Source: Nocardiopsis sp. YSL2 (GTDB lineage Bacteria; Actinomycetota; Actinomycetes; Streptosporangiales; Streptosporangiaceae). From it: DNA of 64,000 nucleotides. Positions within the stretch are counted from its first letter, which is position 1. Every line of letters starts with the position of its first letter. The DNA is taken from assembly GCF_030555055.1 (NCBI RefSeq), contig NZ_JAMOAO010000001.1, positions 1,426,001 to 1,490,000 on the forward strand. Direction: 5' to 3'. Under the pieces are notes generated by a model, which was given only the letters and a program-made list of their open reading frames with translations, was not told where the DNA came from and did no database searches. This document shows positions 54,321 to 62,093 of the stretch, piece by piece. A program made the position numbers and the translations under genes.

Positions 54321-54977
54321 TCAGTCCTCCTCGACGTCGCTGTCGGCGCCCTCGAGGGCGATCTCGCCGTCGTCGAGTCCCTCGTCGGCGCTCTCGCCGC
54401 CGTGGCCGCACGGTTCCGCCCGCAGCGCCGCGCTGTACCCCTCCAGGTAGCCGCGCGCACGGTCCGCCTTGGGGTACCTGTGCACCAACGCCCAGAAAGC
54501 GCGGCCGTGGTCGGCGTGGAACAGGTGCGCGAGTTCGTGGATGAGGACGTAGTCGACCACCCACGCGGGCATCCCCATCAGCCGGCGGGAGATGCGGATG
54601 GTACGGGTGTCAGGGGTGCACGATCCCCAGCGCGTGTTCTGGTTGTCCACCCAGCGGACGTTGTCGGGCAGCTCGGTGCCGCCGAGGTAGCGCCGCGCGA
54701 GCTCGACGGCGCGCTCCTGGAGTTCGGTGTCTCCTGCGTGGCGGCCGCCCTCGCGGGCTTCGAGCCGTTGCAGCATCCGTCCCACCCATCGCTTTTCCTC
54801 AGCGCGGGAGAACGTGGCGGGCACGAGGACGACCGTGGTGTCCCCGTCCCTGTAAGCCGACACCGTGCGTCGGCGGCGAGGACTGCGTCGAACCTCGATT
54901 TTGGTGTTCGAGGGCACGAACTTTACGGTAGCCGAGCGGAGGGCTTCCGCACAGATGTACGGCGCCGGGTATGTCAT
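54321..54977 (-). CDS. M48/SprT-like metallopeptidase (YgjP/DUF45 type)
   Basis: A 218-residue protein. The zinc motif is HELAHLFHADHG (HExxH with a downstream His), preceded by WGSCTPDTRTIRIS, which is the hallmark of the YgjP-type family. The C-terminal 25 residues are acidic. The ATG at 54977 is a likely start; the frame extends to 55082, but the extra part is not similar to relatives. Convergent with the Nudix gene (27 bases). Confidence 0.86.
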   Translation of the reverse strand: MTYPAPYICAEALRSATVKFVPSNTKIEVRRSPRRRRTVSAYRDGDTTVVLVPATFSRAEEKRWVGRMLQRLEAREGGRHAGDTELQERAVELARRYLGGTELPDNVRWVDNQNTRWGSCTPDTRTIRISRRLMGMPAWVVDYVLIHELAHLFHADHGRAFWALVHRYPKADRARGYLEGYSAALRAEPCGHGGESADEGLDDGEIALEGADSDVEED

Positions 54978-55120
54978 GGCTTCCACCGGTTGCCCGGCCG
55001 GCGCTCCGCGACCGGAAATCCCTGCGCCGTCGACCATTCGCTCCTGACCAGCGCCGCACCGAGGCCGTGAGACAGGCCACACGACGGTGTTGGGCAGATC
55101 CCATTACGCCGTATTGTTAT

Positions 55121-55168
55121 AAAAGAGAGACCGAACGGTGACCCCCGAAGGGAGTCCCGCCCGGTCTC
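55121..55168 (-). terminator. Terminator of the whiB7 operon
   Basis: On the minus strand a GAGACCG/CGGTCTC outer stem encloses a second GC stem with a TTCG loop, followed by TTTTATAAC. It lies 40 bases after the stop of the small gene at 55208. A further small hairpin (GCGCCTC-AACA-GAGGCGC, 55204-55221) overlaps that stop codon. Confidence 0.8.
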
Positions 55169-55207
55169 CGGCACCGGTTCCTCAGACCCGCCGGGCACGC
55201 TCGCGCC

Positions 55208-55375
55208 TCAACAGAGGCGCGACCACGCTATTTCCATGAGTCCTTCCTCCAAGCGGCGCTCCGCGCGCTGGCGGGCGCGCAGCTGGCGGGCACCGAGCCT
55301 GAGGTCCTCACGCTCGCGGGGTTCGAGGGACCGGTCCTCGCGGTCGGCCATACGGATCAGTTCCTGCAGCATCAT
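55208..55375 (-). CDS. Small charged helical protein downstream of whiB7
   Basis: A 55-residue protein that was not large enough for an automatic ORF cutoff. It begins ATG-ATG at 55373-55375 with AAGGA five bases upstream, and codes for MMLQELIRMADREDRSLEPR, then an Arg/Glu/Leu/Ala-rich helix (heptad-like) and EIAWSRLC before TGA. Third positions are GC-rich, as in real genes here. It begins 39 bases after whiB7 on the same strand and before the shared terminator, so it is probably in the whiB7 transcript. Function unknown. Confidence 0.65.
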   Translation of the reverse strand: MMLQELIRMADREDRSLEPREREDLRLGARQLRARQRAERRLEEGLMEIAWSRLC

Positions 55376-55414
55376 CGTGGTCCTTCGGTGGGTGAGTTCG
55401 AGTGGGGGCGGGTG

Positions 55415-55693
55415 TCAGGCCGCGACCGGCGCGGGGTTCTTCCGGGGACGACCGCGCGGGCGCTTGCGCGCCACGACCTGGCCGGCGACGAGCAGCTGCC
55501 CGCCCCAGACGCCCCACGGCTCCTTGCGGTCCAGCGCGTCCGCCAGGCACTGCTCGCGCACGGGGCAGGCTCCGCAGACGGCCTTGGCCGCCTCGACGTC
55601 CGCGGGGGCCTCGGCGAAGAACAGGTCGGGCTCGGTACGGCAGGGAACGTTGGTGTCGCCCAGCCAGGGCGTCTCCAGGACCGACGCAAGCAT
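55415..55693 (-). CDS. whiB7: WhiB7 (WblC) family antibiotic-resistance regulator
   Basis: A 92-residue iron-sulfur regulator. Cluster cysteines: C in NVPCRTEPDLFF, CGAC, and C in REQCLADAL; then WGVWGGQLL and a C-terminal AT-hook RKRPRGRPRKN, which is specific to the WhiB7 group. In mycobacteria and Streptomyces it binds the housekeeping sigma factor and turns on ribosome-protection, efflux and modification genes in response to ribosome-targeting antibiotics. ATG 55693 has GGAGG six bases upstream. A long leader with an ORF and an intrinsic terminator lies before it. It sits beside uvrD2-tesB, the conserved place. Confidence 0.95.
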   Translation of the reverse strand: MLASVLETPWLGDTNVPCRTEPDLFFAEAPADVEAAKAVCGACPVREQCLADALDRKEPWGVWGGQLLVAGQVVARKRPRGRPRKNPAPVAA

Positions 55694-55833
55694 CGGTGCC
55701 CTCCAAGATCTTTGATCGTTTCGTACAACGCGGTCGGTGCTGTCAGTCACCGGAACCGGTCCGGCGAGGGACCCGGACTTGCGATGCCGCCGCCCTCTCC
55801 CGCGTCCCTGGGGGACGGAGAACGGACGGAGAT

Positions 55834-55871
55834 ACAAAGAAAGCCGCGGCCCCTGATTCGGGGTCCGCGGC
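55834..55871 (-). terminator. Intrinsic terminator (attenuator) in the whiB7 leader
   Basis: On the minus strand GCCGCGGACCCC and GGGGCCGCGGC form an 11-base stem with one bulged A and a six-base loop, followed by TTTCTTTGT. It lies about 30 bases downstream of the upstream ORF stop and 140 bases before whiB7, as expected for conditional termination. A competing stem (CGGCCT/AGGCCG) surrounds the ORF stop at 55901. Confidence 0.8.
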
Positions 55872-55900
55872 CACGATCGAAACTCTCGGCCTGTCCTGCT

Positions 55901-56236
55901 CTAGGCCGGGATCCTCCGTGGACACTCCCCCGGTGCGCCATAACGGCGCGGGGTAGCTTCAGCTTCAGCGTGATCCGCCTGCGGTCCGCCGATGAGGACG
56001 GAACCGCTGCCGACGGGCACACCACTGCCGTGGCCGGTGCCGCCGAAGGCGAACGGGACGTCCTGCTCTCGCTGGGAGATCAGGAGTCCGCGCCCACCGA
56101 TGACGCCGGTGGCGTTGGTCATGGTGCCGATCCAGGCGGTGGCGTCCGCGCGACCGCGCATGGCGGTGCCCGTGTGAGCGGTCAGGGACCGCAGACGCGA
56201 CGGCGTGAAGCCGGTGGTCAACGAGAAGTTCGTCAT
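55901..56236 (-). CDS. Upstream ORF in the whiB7 leader, 111 codons
   Basis: Starts at ATG 56236 with GGAGG 11 bases before it (a GTG at 56248 is too close). It codes for MTNFSLTTGFTPSRLRSLTA, then a Gly/Ala/Thr-rich chain and a Pro/Arg-rich end; no known domain. GC-rich third positions hold for about the first 85 codons and weaken at the end. The stop is about 30 bases upstream of the leader terminator, so ribosome position on this ORF could control termination, as reported for whiB7/wblC leaders in general. The long length is unusual for a regulatory upstream ORF and could instead mean an ordinary small gene. Confidence 0.6.
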   Translation of the reverse strand: MTNFSLTTGFTPSRLRSLTAHTGTAMRGRADATAWIGTMTNATGVIGGRGLLISQREQDVPFAFGGTGHGSGVPVGSGSVLIGGPQADHAEAEATPRRYGAPGECPRRIPA

Positions 56237-56311
56237 CAGATCAGGCACCTCCTTCGGGTCGGGCGACAGGGTCTTGCACCTGTGCCAGTGGTGTTCATGG
56301 CGACGATGTAC

Positions 56312-56350
56312 ACACTATGGGTTGGCCGCGAAAATCAGCAACCTATTTTT
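56312..56350 (-). promoter_or_regulatory. Candidate whiB7 promoter with AT-rich WhiB7-type element
   Basis: Minus strand: AAAAATA (56344-56350), two bases, TTGCTG (56336-56341), 18 bases, TAGTGT (56312-56317). WhiB7 is known to bind an AT-rich element directly upstream of the -35. This match would allow autoregulation. The predicted start near 56305 gives a leader of about 610 bases. Confidence 0.68.
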
Positions 56351-56435
56351 GACCTGCGAAAACGTCCGCATCCGGCCATGAGTTCGCGGGAATCTTCCGG
56401 AGTCGGCGAGTGTTGCCGCGCCTTCGCGCGCATCC

Positions 56436-57326
56436 TCAGCTCCAGCCCTCGGCGTCGATCACGCGGATCATCCCCTCCTGCACGACGGAGCAGACGAGCT
56501 CGCCGTCACGGGTGTAGACCAGCCCTCGCGCCAGGCCGCGAGCGCCCTGGGCGGTGGGCGTCTCCTGCGCGTAGAGCAGCCATTCGTCGGCGCGGAACGG
56601 GCGGTGGAACCACATCGCGTGGTCGAGGCTGGCCATGGAGATCCCGGCGAACGACCGGCCGTGCCGGAGCAGGACGGTGTCGAGCAGGGTCATGTCCGAG
56701 GCGTAGGTCATCAGGCACACCTGGGTGAGCCGGTCGTCGGGCAGCTTGCCGTCGACCTTGAGCCACACCGGGTTGCTGGCGGTCCGCAGCCGCGGGTCCC
56801 GCTCGGCCTCGAAGGAGAGCGGACCCGTGGGGCGCAGCTCGATCGGGTGCCAGGTGACGAACCCGGGGAGCTTCCCGAACGCCTCCTGGAGCCGCTCGCG
56901 CGTGCTGGGCAGCTCCTCCGGGGGCGGCACGTCCGGCATGGGGATCTGGTGGTCCAGGCCCGGCTCCTCCTTGTGGAAGGACGCCGACAGGGTGAATATC
57001 GGCTTGCCGTGCTGGACCGCCACCACCCGTCTGGTGGTGAACGACCGGCCGTCGCGGACCCGGTCGACCTCGTAGACGATCGGGACCGAGGGGTCGCCCG
57101 GCCGGATGAAGTAGGCGTGCAGGGAGTGGACGTAGCGGTCCGCCGGCGCGGTGCGCCCCGCCGCGACCAGCGCCTGGCCGGCGACCAGTCCGCCGAACAC
57201 CCGCTGGGGCCCCTCCTCCGGACTCGACCCCCGGAAGATGTTGACCTCGATGCGCTCCAGGTCCAGCACTTCGAGCAGGTCGTCCAACGACTGGCCCCGG
57301 CCCTGCCCCTCGGCGATCTCACTCAT
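56436..57326 (-). CDS. tesB: Acyl-CoA thioesterase II
   Basis: A 296-residue double hotdog-fold protein. The N-terminal part has NIFRGSSPEEGPQRVFGGLV, the centre RRVVAVQHGKPIFTLSASF, and the C-terminal half LDHAMWFHRPFRADEWLLY with the active-site Asp. It hydrolyses acyl-CoA to fatty acid and CoA. ATG 57326 has GGAGGAG seven bases upstream and overlaps the uvrD2 stop by eight bases, so the two genes are coupled. Confidence 0.94.
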   Translation of the reverse strand: MSEIAEGQGRGQSLDDLLEVLDLERIEVNIFRGSSPEEGPQRVFGGLVAGQALVAAGRTAPADRYVHSLHAYFIRPGDPSVPIVYEVDRVRDGRSFTTRRVVAVQHGKPIFTLSASFHKEEPGLDHQIPMPDVPPPEELPSTRERLQEAFGKLPGFVTWHPIELRPTGPLSFEAERDPRLRTASNPVWLKVDGKLPDDRLTQVCLMTYASDMTLLDTVLLRHGRSFAGISMASLDHAMWFHRPFRADEWLLYAQETPTAQGARGLARGLVYTRDGELVCSVVQEGMIRVIDAEGWS

Positions 57327-59451
57327 CCGTCGACTCCTCCACGTCCGCTCCGGGCGCCGCGCCGTCCGCGACGACGTCGGCCGCCTCCGCGCCCGCCACC
57401 AGCGCGAGCACCGCCTCACCGTAGCGGTCCAGCTTCACGGCCCCGACCCCGGACACCGCCGACAGCTGCGAGACGCTGCTCGGCTCCTGCTCGGCGATGG
57501 CCTGGAGGGTGGCGTCGGTGAAGATCACGTACGCGGGCACCTTCTGCTCCTGGGCGTTGGTGCGCCGCCAGTCGCGCAGCCGCTCCAACAGCGCCTCATC
57601 GTAGCTGGAGGGGCAGTCCAGGCAGCGGCCCAGCTTGCGCTCGGCCGCGTCGGAGAGGGAGGTGCCGCAGACCCGGCACCGGCTGACGCCGCCCTTGCGC
57701 CGCTCGGCGCGGCGGGAGGAGGTGGTGGGCGAGGCCGGGCGCAGGCCGTCCAGGAAGCGGGAGGGCTTGCGGGTGCGGCGCCCGCCCGGTGACCGGGACA
57801 GGGACCAGGACATGGAGAGGTTCTCGCGTGCCCGGGTGACCCCGACGTAGAACAGGCGGCGCTCCTCCTCCACCTGCTCGTCGGTCTCGGCGTAGATGAT
57901 CGGCATCATGCCCTCGGTGAGGCCGACCAGGAACACGGCGTCCCACTCCAGGCCCTTGGCCGAGTGCAGGGAGGCGATGGTCACGCCCTCGAAGCCGGGC
58001 GCGTGCTCGGTGGCCATGCGGGTGTCGAGCTCGTCGACGAAGTCGGCCATGGTGGCCGGGCGACCGCGGGCCCCCGCGGTGGCGGCCATGTCCTCGGCGA
58101 GCTGGGCCAGCGCCGACATCGACTCCCACCGCTCGCGGGCCTGGCGGCCCTCGGGGGCGGTCTCGGTCAGACCGAGGGGGCCCAGGAGCTGGCGGACGGT
58201 GGACACCAGGGGCTCGGCGTCCTCTCCCGCCACCTCGTGCCGGGCGCCGCGCAGGGTGTGGACGGCCTTCTTGATCTCGGGGCGTTCGAAGAAGCGCGCG
58301 GTGCCGCGCACGGTGAACGGCACTCCCTCGTCGGACAGCGCCTGCTCGTAGGCGGCCGACTGCGAGTTGGTGCGTACCAGCACCGCGACCTCGCCCGCGG
58401 GGGTGCCGCCCTCCAGCATCACGGCGATCTGGCGGGCGACCCCGGTGGCCTCGGCGGGCTCGTCGTCGTACTCCTTGTACATGGGGTCGGGGCCGTCGGG
58501 GCGCTGGGCCCGCAGGGTCAGGTGCTTGGCGGAGGTGGTGCCGCGGGCCTGGGCGATGACGTGGTTGGCCACCCGCACCACCTGGGGGGTGGATCGGTAG
58601 TCGCGCACGAGCTCCACCACTGTGGCATGGGGGTAGCGGGCCCCGAAGCCGGTGAGGTAGGCGGGCGTGGCGCCCGCGAAGGAGTAGATGGTCTGGCTGG
58701 GGTCGCCCACCACGCACAGGTCGTCCCGGTCGCCCAGCCACGCGTCCAGGAGCAGCTTCTGCAGCGGGTTGACGTCCTGGAACTCGTCGACGACGAAGTA
58801 GCGGTACTGGTCGCGGACGCGCTGGGCGATCGCGGGGTACTCGGTGATCATGCCCGCGGTGAGCTCGAGCATGGACTCGAAGTCGAGCAGGTTGTGCTCG
58901 CGGCGCAGTTCCTCGTAGGCCTCGAAGACGCGGGCGACCTCGGCGGCGGGCAGCGGGGTCTGGCGCCCCTGCTTGGTGGTGGTGCGCTCGTAGTCGGTGG
59001 GCCGCACCTGGGTGACCTTGGCCCACTCGATCTCGCTCGCGAGGTCGCGCAGCCCCGTGCGGTCGGGCTGCACGCCGACCGAGTTGGCCGCGCGGGCGAC
59101 CGCCTGGAGCTTGCTCTCGATGAGGGTCGGCTGCGGGCCGCCGACGACCTGCGGCCAGAAGAAGGAGAGCTGGCGCAGCGCGGCGGAGTGGAACGTGCGG
59201 GCCTGGACGCGGGGGGCGCCCAGTCCGCGCAGCCTGCCGCGCATCTCCCCCGCGGCCCGTGCGGTGAAGGTCACGGCCAGGATCTGCTGCTCGGAGACGA
59301 CCCCGCTCGCGACCGCGTGGGCGATGCGGTGCGTGATCGCGCGCGTCTTGCCCGTGCCGGCTCCGGCGAGGATGCACACGGGGCCGCGTAGCGCGCGCGC
59401 CGCCTGCGTCTGCTCCGGGTCCAGTCCCTCCAGGACGCGGTCGGGATCCAT
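57319..59451 (-). CDS. uvrD2: UvrD2-type ATP-dependent DNA helicase
   Basis: A 710-residue superfamily 1 helicase. Walker A is AGAGTGKTRAITHRI, motif II VVDEFQDVNPLQ, motif III GDPSQTIYSF, later VELVRDYRSTPQV and SAKGLEWDAVFL, and motif VI YVGVTRARENL. A tetracysteine element (CRVCG ... CLDC, about 600-620) and an HRDC domain (about 635-700) make it the actinobacterial UvrD2. ATG 59451. It is coupled to tesB and divergent from the mycoredoxin gene. Confidence 0.95.
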   Translation of the reverse strand: MDPDRVLEGLDPEQTQAARALRGPVCILAGAGTGKTRAITHRIAHAVASGVVSEQQILAVTFTARAAGEMRGRLRGLGAPRVQARTFHSAALRQLSFFWPQVVGGPQPTLIESKLQAVARAANSVGVQPDRTGLRDLASEIEWAKVTQVRPTDYERTTTKQGRQTPLPAAEVARVFEAYEELRREHNLLDFESMLELTAGMITEYPAIAQRVRDQYRYFVVDEFQDVNPLQKLLLDAWLGDRDDLCVVGDPSQTIYSFAGATPAYLTGFGARYPHATVVELVRDYRSTPQVVRVANHVIAQARGTTSAKHLTLRAQRPDGPDPMYKEYDDEPAEATGVARQIAVMLEGGTPAGEVAVLVRTNSQSAAYEQALSDEGVPFTVRGTARFFERPEIKKAVHTLRGARHEVAGEDAEPLVSTVRQLLGPLGLTETAPEGRQARERWESMSALAQLAEDMAATAGARGRPATMADFVDELDTRMATEHAPGFEGVTIASLHSAKGLEWDAVFLVGLTEGMMPIIYAETDEQVEEERRLFYVGVTRARENLSMSWSLSRSPGGRRTRKPSRFLDGLRPASPTTSSRRAERRKGGVSRCRVCGTSLSDAAERKLGRCLDCPSSYDEALLERLRDWRRTNAQEQKVPAYVIFTDATLQAIAEQEPSSVSQLSAVSGVGAVKLDRYGEAVLALVAGAEAADVVADGAAPGADVEESTDE

Positions 59452-59781
59452 GGTGCTCCTGTGTGGTCGGGGCGTGGTCGTCGTCGGACGGTAGTGGGCC
59501 GTAGGCCGCCGTCGCAGGCGGTCGCCCGCCGCTGCCCAGGGCCCTCGGGGCGATGGCGGGCGACGGGTGGACTGCCACAGTCTCTCAAGTATCGGGCGTC
59601 CCGGGGAACGGACCCGACCACGGGCCCGAACCTGTGGACGGAGCTCGGACGACCGGTAGATCTGAACCAGTCGGGCCCGTGACGCGTCCCACGGGGTGTC
59701 TCGCGGTCATGGGAAGCGCTTCGGGCCACGTGGTGTTGAGATGTGGGACCGACTGATTCCCACGACCGCAGACAGGATGAC
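59452..59781. other. Intergenic region between uvrD2 and mycoredoxin
   Basis: 330 bases without a supported gene. The part at 59505-59575 is repeat-like (GGCGGGCGACGGGTGG resembles an end of the repeat B family, weak match). The right end carries the SigR-like promoter at 59711-59737. No terminator is expected here because the genes are divergent. Confidence 0.5.
59711..59737 (+). promoter_or_regulatory. SigR-like promoter for the mycoredoxin gene
   Basis: GGGAAG (59711-59716), 18 bases, GTT (59735-59737). SigR-type (thiol-stress ECF) promoters have GGAAT, 18-19 bases, GTT; here one -35 base differs. The predicted transcript would begin about 35-40 bases before the gene. Confidence 0.45.
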
Positions 59782-60051
59782 GTGAGCGAGATGACGACGA
59801 CGGCCACCGACGGGTTCACGATGTACACCACCCCCTGGTGCGGCTACTGCAAACGGCTCAAGAGCCAGCTGGCCCGCGAGGGGATCACCGGACGCGAGGT
59901 GAACATCGAGGAGCACCCGGAGTCCGCGGAGTTCGTGATGAAGGTCAACGGAGGGAACCAAACGGTTCCCACGGTGGTCTTTTCTGACGGAGCGGCGATG
60001 ACCAACCCGTCGCTCGCTCAGGTGAAGAAGAAGCTGGCCGAGTTGGCGTAG
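59782..60051 (+). CDS. Mycoredoxin (glutaredoxin-like, Mrx1 type)
   Basis: An 89-residue protein with a thioredoxin fold. The active site is WCGYCKRL (CxxC), followed by ITGREVNIEEHP and NQTVPTVVF with the cis-Pro. This CGYC glutaredoxin group is the mycothiol-dependent mycoredoxin of actinobacteria, which reduces mycothiol mixed disulfides. The GTG at 59782 with AGGA nearby is chosen; an ATG at 59791 is equally possible. It stands between uvrD2 and the ANTAR and nudC genes, the conserved place. Confidence 0.9.
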   Translation: MSEMTTTATDGFTMYTTPWCGYCKRLKSQLAREGITGREVNIEEHPESAEFVMKVNGGNQTVPTVVFSDGAAMTNPSLAQVKKKLAELA

Positions 60052-60061
60052 GACGGAACTC

Positions 60062-60119
60062 GGGCCTCCTGAGCACCCAGGTGCGACGGAGGCCCCGGCC
60101 GCGGCGGGACCGCGGCCGC
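60062..60119 (+). terminator. Two GC-rich hairpins after the mycoredoxin gene
   Basis: First stem GGGCCTCC/GGAGGCCC (60062-60095), second CGGCCGCGG/CCGCGGCCG with a four to five-base loop (60096-60119). They start 11 bases after the stop. No T-tract. Confidence 0.72.
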
Positions 60120-60177
60120 GCAGCCCCCGACGCCCGCCCGGTCGGCGCACAGGACGATCACGACGGGGAGTGTTGAG

Positions 60178-60645
60178 TTGGGGGACGACATGAGGTCTCA
60201 TGACACCGCGGTCGCCGGCGGGGCGGACGTCGGCGTGGTCCGGCGCACGCCGACCGGCTGGCGTGTCGGCGCGGGGCACGAGGTTCCCGACCTGGTGAGC
60301 GCGATGGTCCTGGCGGACCTGCTCACCAGCGAGGCCGGCGTACCGCAACCGCGCGCACAGGCCCCCGGACGCGCACCCGAGGACGCGTCCGAGGTCGAGC
60401 GGCTGCGGCACACCATCGCGCAGCTGGAGCACGCGCTCCACTCGCGCGTGGTCGTGGAACAGGCGATCGGGGTCCTGGCCGAGCGGCACACGATGGCCCC
60501 GAGGGAGGCCTTCGAGCGGCTGCGCTCCTCCGCCCGGTCGCGCGGGCGCAAGGTCGCCGACCTGGCCCGCGACGTGGTGGAGAGCAGCACCAGCCCCTTG
60601 ACGGCGCTGCCCGACGAGCTCAACGGCACGGCCGCCCCGAACTAG
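60178..60645 (+). CDS. ANTAR domain protein
   Basis: A 155-residue protein. The last 80 residues hold a short coiled coil (EVERLRHTIAQLEHAL) and the ANTAR RNA-binding fold (SRVVVEQAIGVLAERHTMAPREAFERLRSSARSRGRKVADLA). ANTAR proteins bind dual-hexaloop RNAs and stop premature termination. The N-terminal 65 residues are not a recognised receiver or GAF. The TTG at 60178 with GGGGAG seven bases before it is used; ATG 60190 is an alternative. Target unknown. Its TAG is inside the left end of repeat D3. Confidence 0.88.
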   Translation: MGDDMRSHDTAVAGGADVGVVRRTPTGWRVGAGHEVPDLVSAMVLADLLTSEAGVPQPRAQAPGRAPEDASEVERLRHTIAQLEHALHSRVVVEQAIGVLAERHTMAPREAFERLRSSARSRGRKVADLARDVVESSTSPLTALPDELNGTAAPN

Positions 60646-60725
60646 GGCGTGTTCCGCGGATACTCGTCCCGCCGCGCGCCGCCCCTGCGGCACCCGTGAC
60701 GGGAGGCACCCACGGAACACGCCCT
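60644..60725. repeat. 82-bp element with 13-bp perfect inverted ends (repeat D related)
   Basis: Left end AGGGCGTGTTCCG (60644-60656) is the exact inverse of CGGAACACGCCCT (60713-60725). The right arm is like the end of repeat D copies (5332-5383, 29520-29571). It starts at the stop codon of the ANTAR gene. It might be a terminator with a large loop, but its ends look like a small inverted-repeat element. Confidence 0.75.
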
Positions 60726-60784
60726 GGACCGCATCCCTCCGACGCCATGGCCCCTGCCCCCGGCAACCCGCGGGACTCCCCCGG

Positions 60785-61735
60785 TCACCAGCCGCCCGGG
60801 AGCTCCCCGCCGTACCAGTGCTCGATGAGGGTCCGGGCGATCGAGACGCGACTCGGGATCAGGACCTCCCTGGACCGGAGCGCGTCCTCCAGCTCGGGCC
60901 GGGTGAACCAGCGCGCCACGGCGATCTCGTCGTCGGTGCACTCGGTCTCGCCGACGGCACGCGCGGTGTAGCCCATCATCAGGCTGCGCGGGAAGGGCCA
61001 CGGCTGGGAGGACAGGTACTTCGGCTCCGCGACCACCACGCCCACCTCCTCGGCCACCTCGCGGACCACCGCCTGCTCCAGCGACTCGCCCGCGTCCACG
61101 AAGCCCGCCAGGACGGAGAAGCGGCGCTCGTCCCACTTGGGGTTGTTGCCCAGGAGCATCTCCTCGCGGCCGTCGCGCTCGCGGTGCACCAGCATGATCA
61201 CGGCCGGGTCCATCCGGGGGTACTGCTCGGTGCCCTCCTCCTCGCACACGCGCACGTGTCCGGCCGCCGCCATCGTGGTGCGGGCGCCGCAGCGCGGACA
61301 GAAGCCGTGCGTCGCGTTCCAGTTCGCGAGCGCGATCGCCCGGGTGAGCAGGCCCGTGTCGCGGTCGTCCAGGACGGCGCCGACCTCCCGCAGCGAGGCG
61401 GGCGCGGCGTCCGCCCCCGGGACGAGTTCGGTGGCGGCGCGCACCGCGAAGTAGGCCCGCCCGTTCTCCACTCCGAGCAGGTAGCGCTCGCCCTCCGGTG
61501 CCTCGCGGGGGCTGGAGAGGACCAGTTCGGGCCGCTCACCGGTGGAGACCAGCGCCCGGGACTGCTTGGCCATGAGCGCCTGCCACCCGTGGTGGCCGGG
61601 ATCACCGCCCTCCAGGACCAGGACGCGCGAGGCGGAGTCGGCCCAGGCCTTGTCGAGCCAGGCCTCGTCGAGACGGCGGTGGCCTGCGGGGTCGATGGTG
61701 GAGCGGGACAGTGCGGGGATCGCGTAGGCGTCCAT
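60785..61735 (-). CDS. nudC: NADH pyrophosphatase (NAD-capped RNA/NADH hydrolase)
   Basis: A 316-residue protein. The zinc ribbon has CPRCG but the second cysteine pair is reduced (CEEEG). The Nudix box is GFVDAGESLEQAVVREVAEE-type and complete, and the NADH signature SQPWPFPRSLMMGY follows it. It cleaves NADH to NMNH and AMP. ATG 61735. Conserved neighbour of mycoredoxin and uvrD2. Confidence 0.95.
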   Translation of the reverse strand: MDAYAIPALSRSTIDPAGHRRLDEAWLDKAWADSASRVLVLEGGDPGHHGWQALMAKQSRALVSTGERPELVLSSPREAPEGERYLLGVENGRAYFAVRAATELVPGADAAPASLREVGAVLDDRDTGLLTRAIALANWNATHGFCPRCGARTTMAAAGHVRVCEEEGTEQYPRMDPAVIMLVHRERDGREEMLLGNNPKWDERRFSVLAGFVDAGESLEQAVVREVAEEVGVVVAEPKYLSSQPWPFPRSLMMGYTARAVGETECTDDEIAVARWFTRPELEDALRSREVLIPSRVSIARTLIEHWYGGELPGGW

Positions 61736-61820
61736 GGAACCTTCCAGAACTCGGGCGGCCGGAACGGCCAGGCCTGACGTCTACAGAACTAACACCGGTG
61801 GGGGCCGTTCGCATGCCCGC

Positions 61821-61912
61821 TGTGCCTTCTTTGGGCCTCCGCCCGTGCCCACGCCGTCGCCCGCCACCACCCTCAACGGACGCCTTCGGCGCAGTGCTTC
61901 CCGCTTCGGCCC
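61821..61912. repeat. Dispersed repeat B, copy 3
   Basis: A 92-base copy of 15377-15468, same orientation, lying about 85 bases before the nudC start and well after the M20 gene. It is the main content of the 358-base gene-free stretch 61736-62093, together with the terminator at 62002. Confidence 0.88.
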
Positions 61913-62001
61913 CTCTCCTCCTGCAGAACACCGGCGCGCCCCGAGCCAACCCCCCCCGCGGCTGAGGTGAACTGAACGCTTCGCCTCCGGCTCCCGGGGC
62001 G

Positions 62002-62036
62002 CCAGGGGGCCGAACGGACTACGTCCGGCCCCCTGG
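62002..62036 (-). terminator. Terminator after the M20 dipeptidase gene
   Basis: Perfect 11-base stem CCAGGGGGCCG/CGGCCCCCTGG with a 13-base loop, about 58 bases after the M20 stop on the minus strand. Confidence 0.72.
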
Positions 62037-62093
62037 ACTCCGTAGGGCGGGAGTGCGGTTTCGAGGCACGTGACCGTCCGGCCCGCGGTGGGA

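Noticed and set aside
55105-55125. AT-rich stretch as a promoter
   Set aside because: On the minus strand it directly follows a strong hairpin and fits the T-rich tail of a terminator; on the plus strand no gene follows in range.
55743-55925. A 60-codon minus-strand ORF that crosses the whiB7 leader terminator
   Set aside because: It would be translated through the terminator stem, its start has no good ribosome binding site, and the 111-codon ORF ending before the stem has better codon bias. It cannot be fully excluded.
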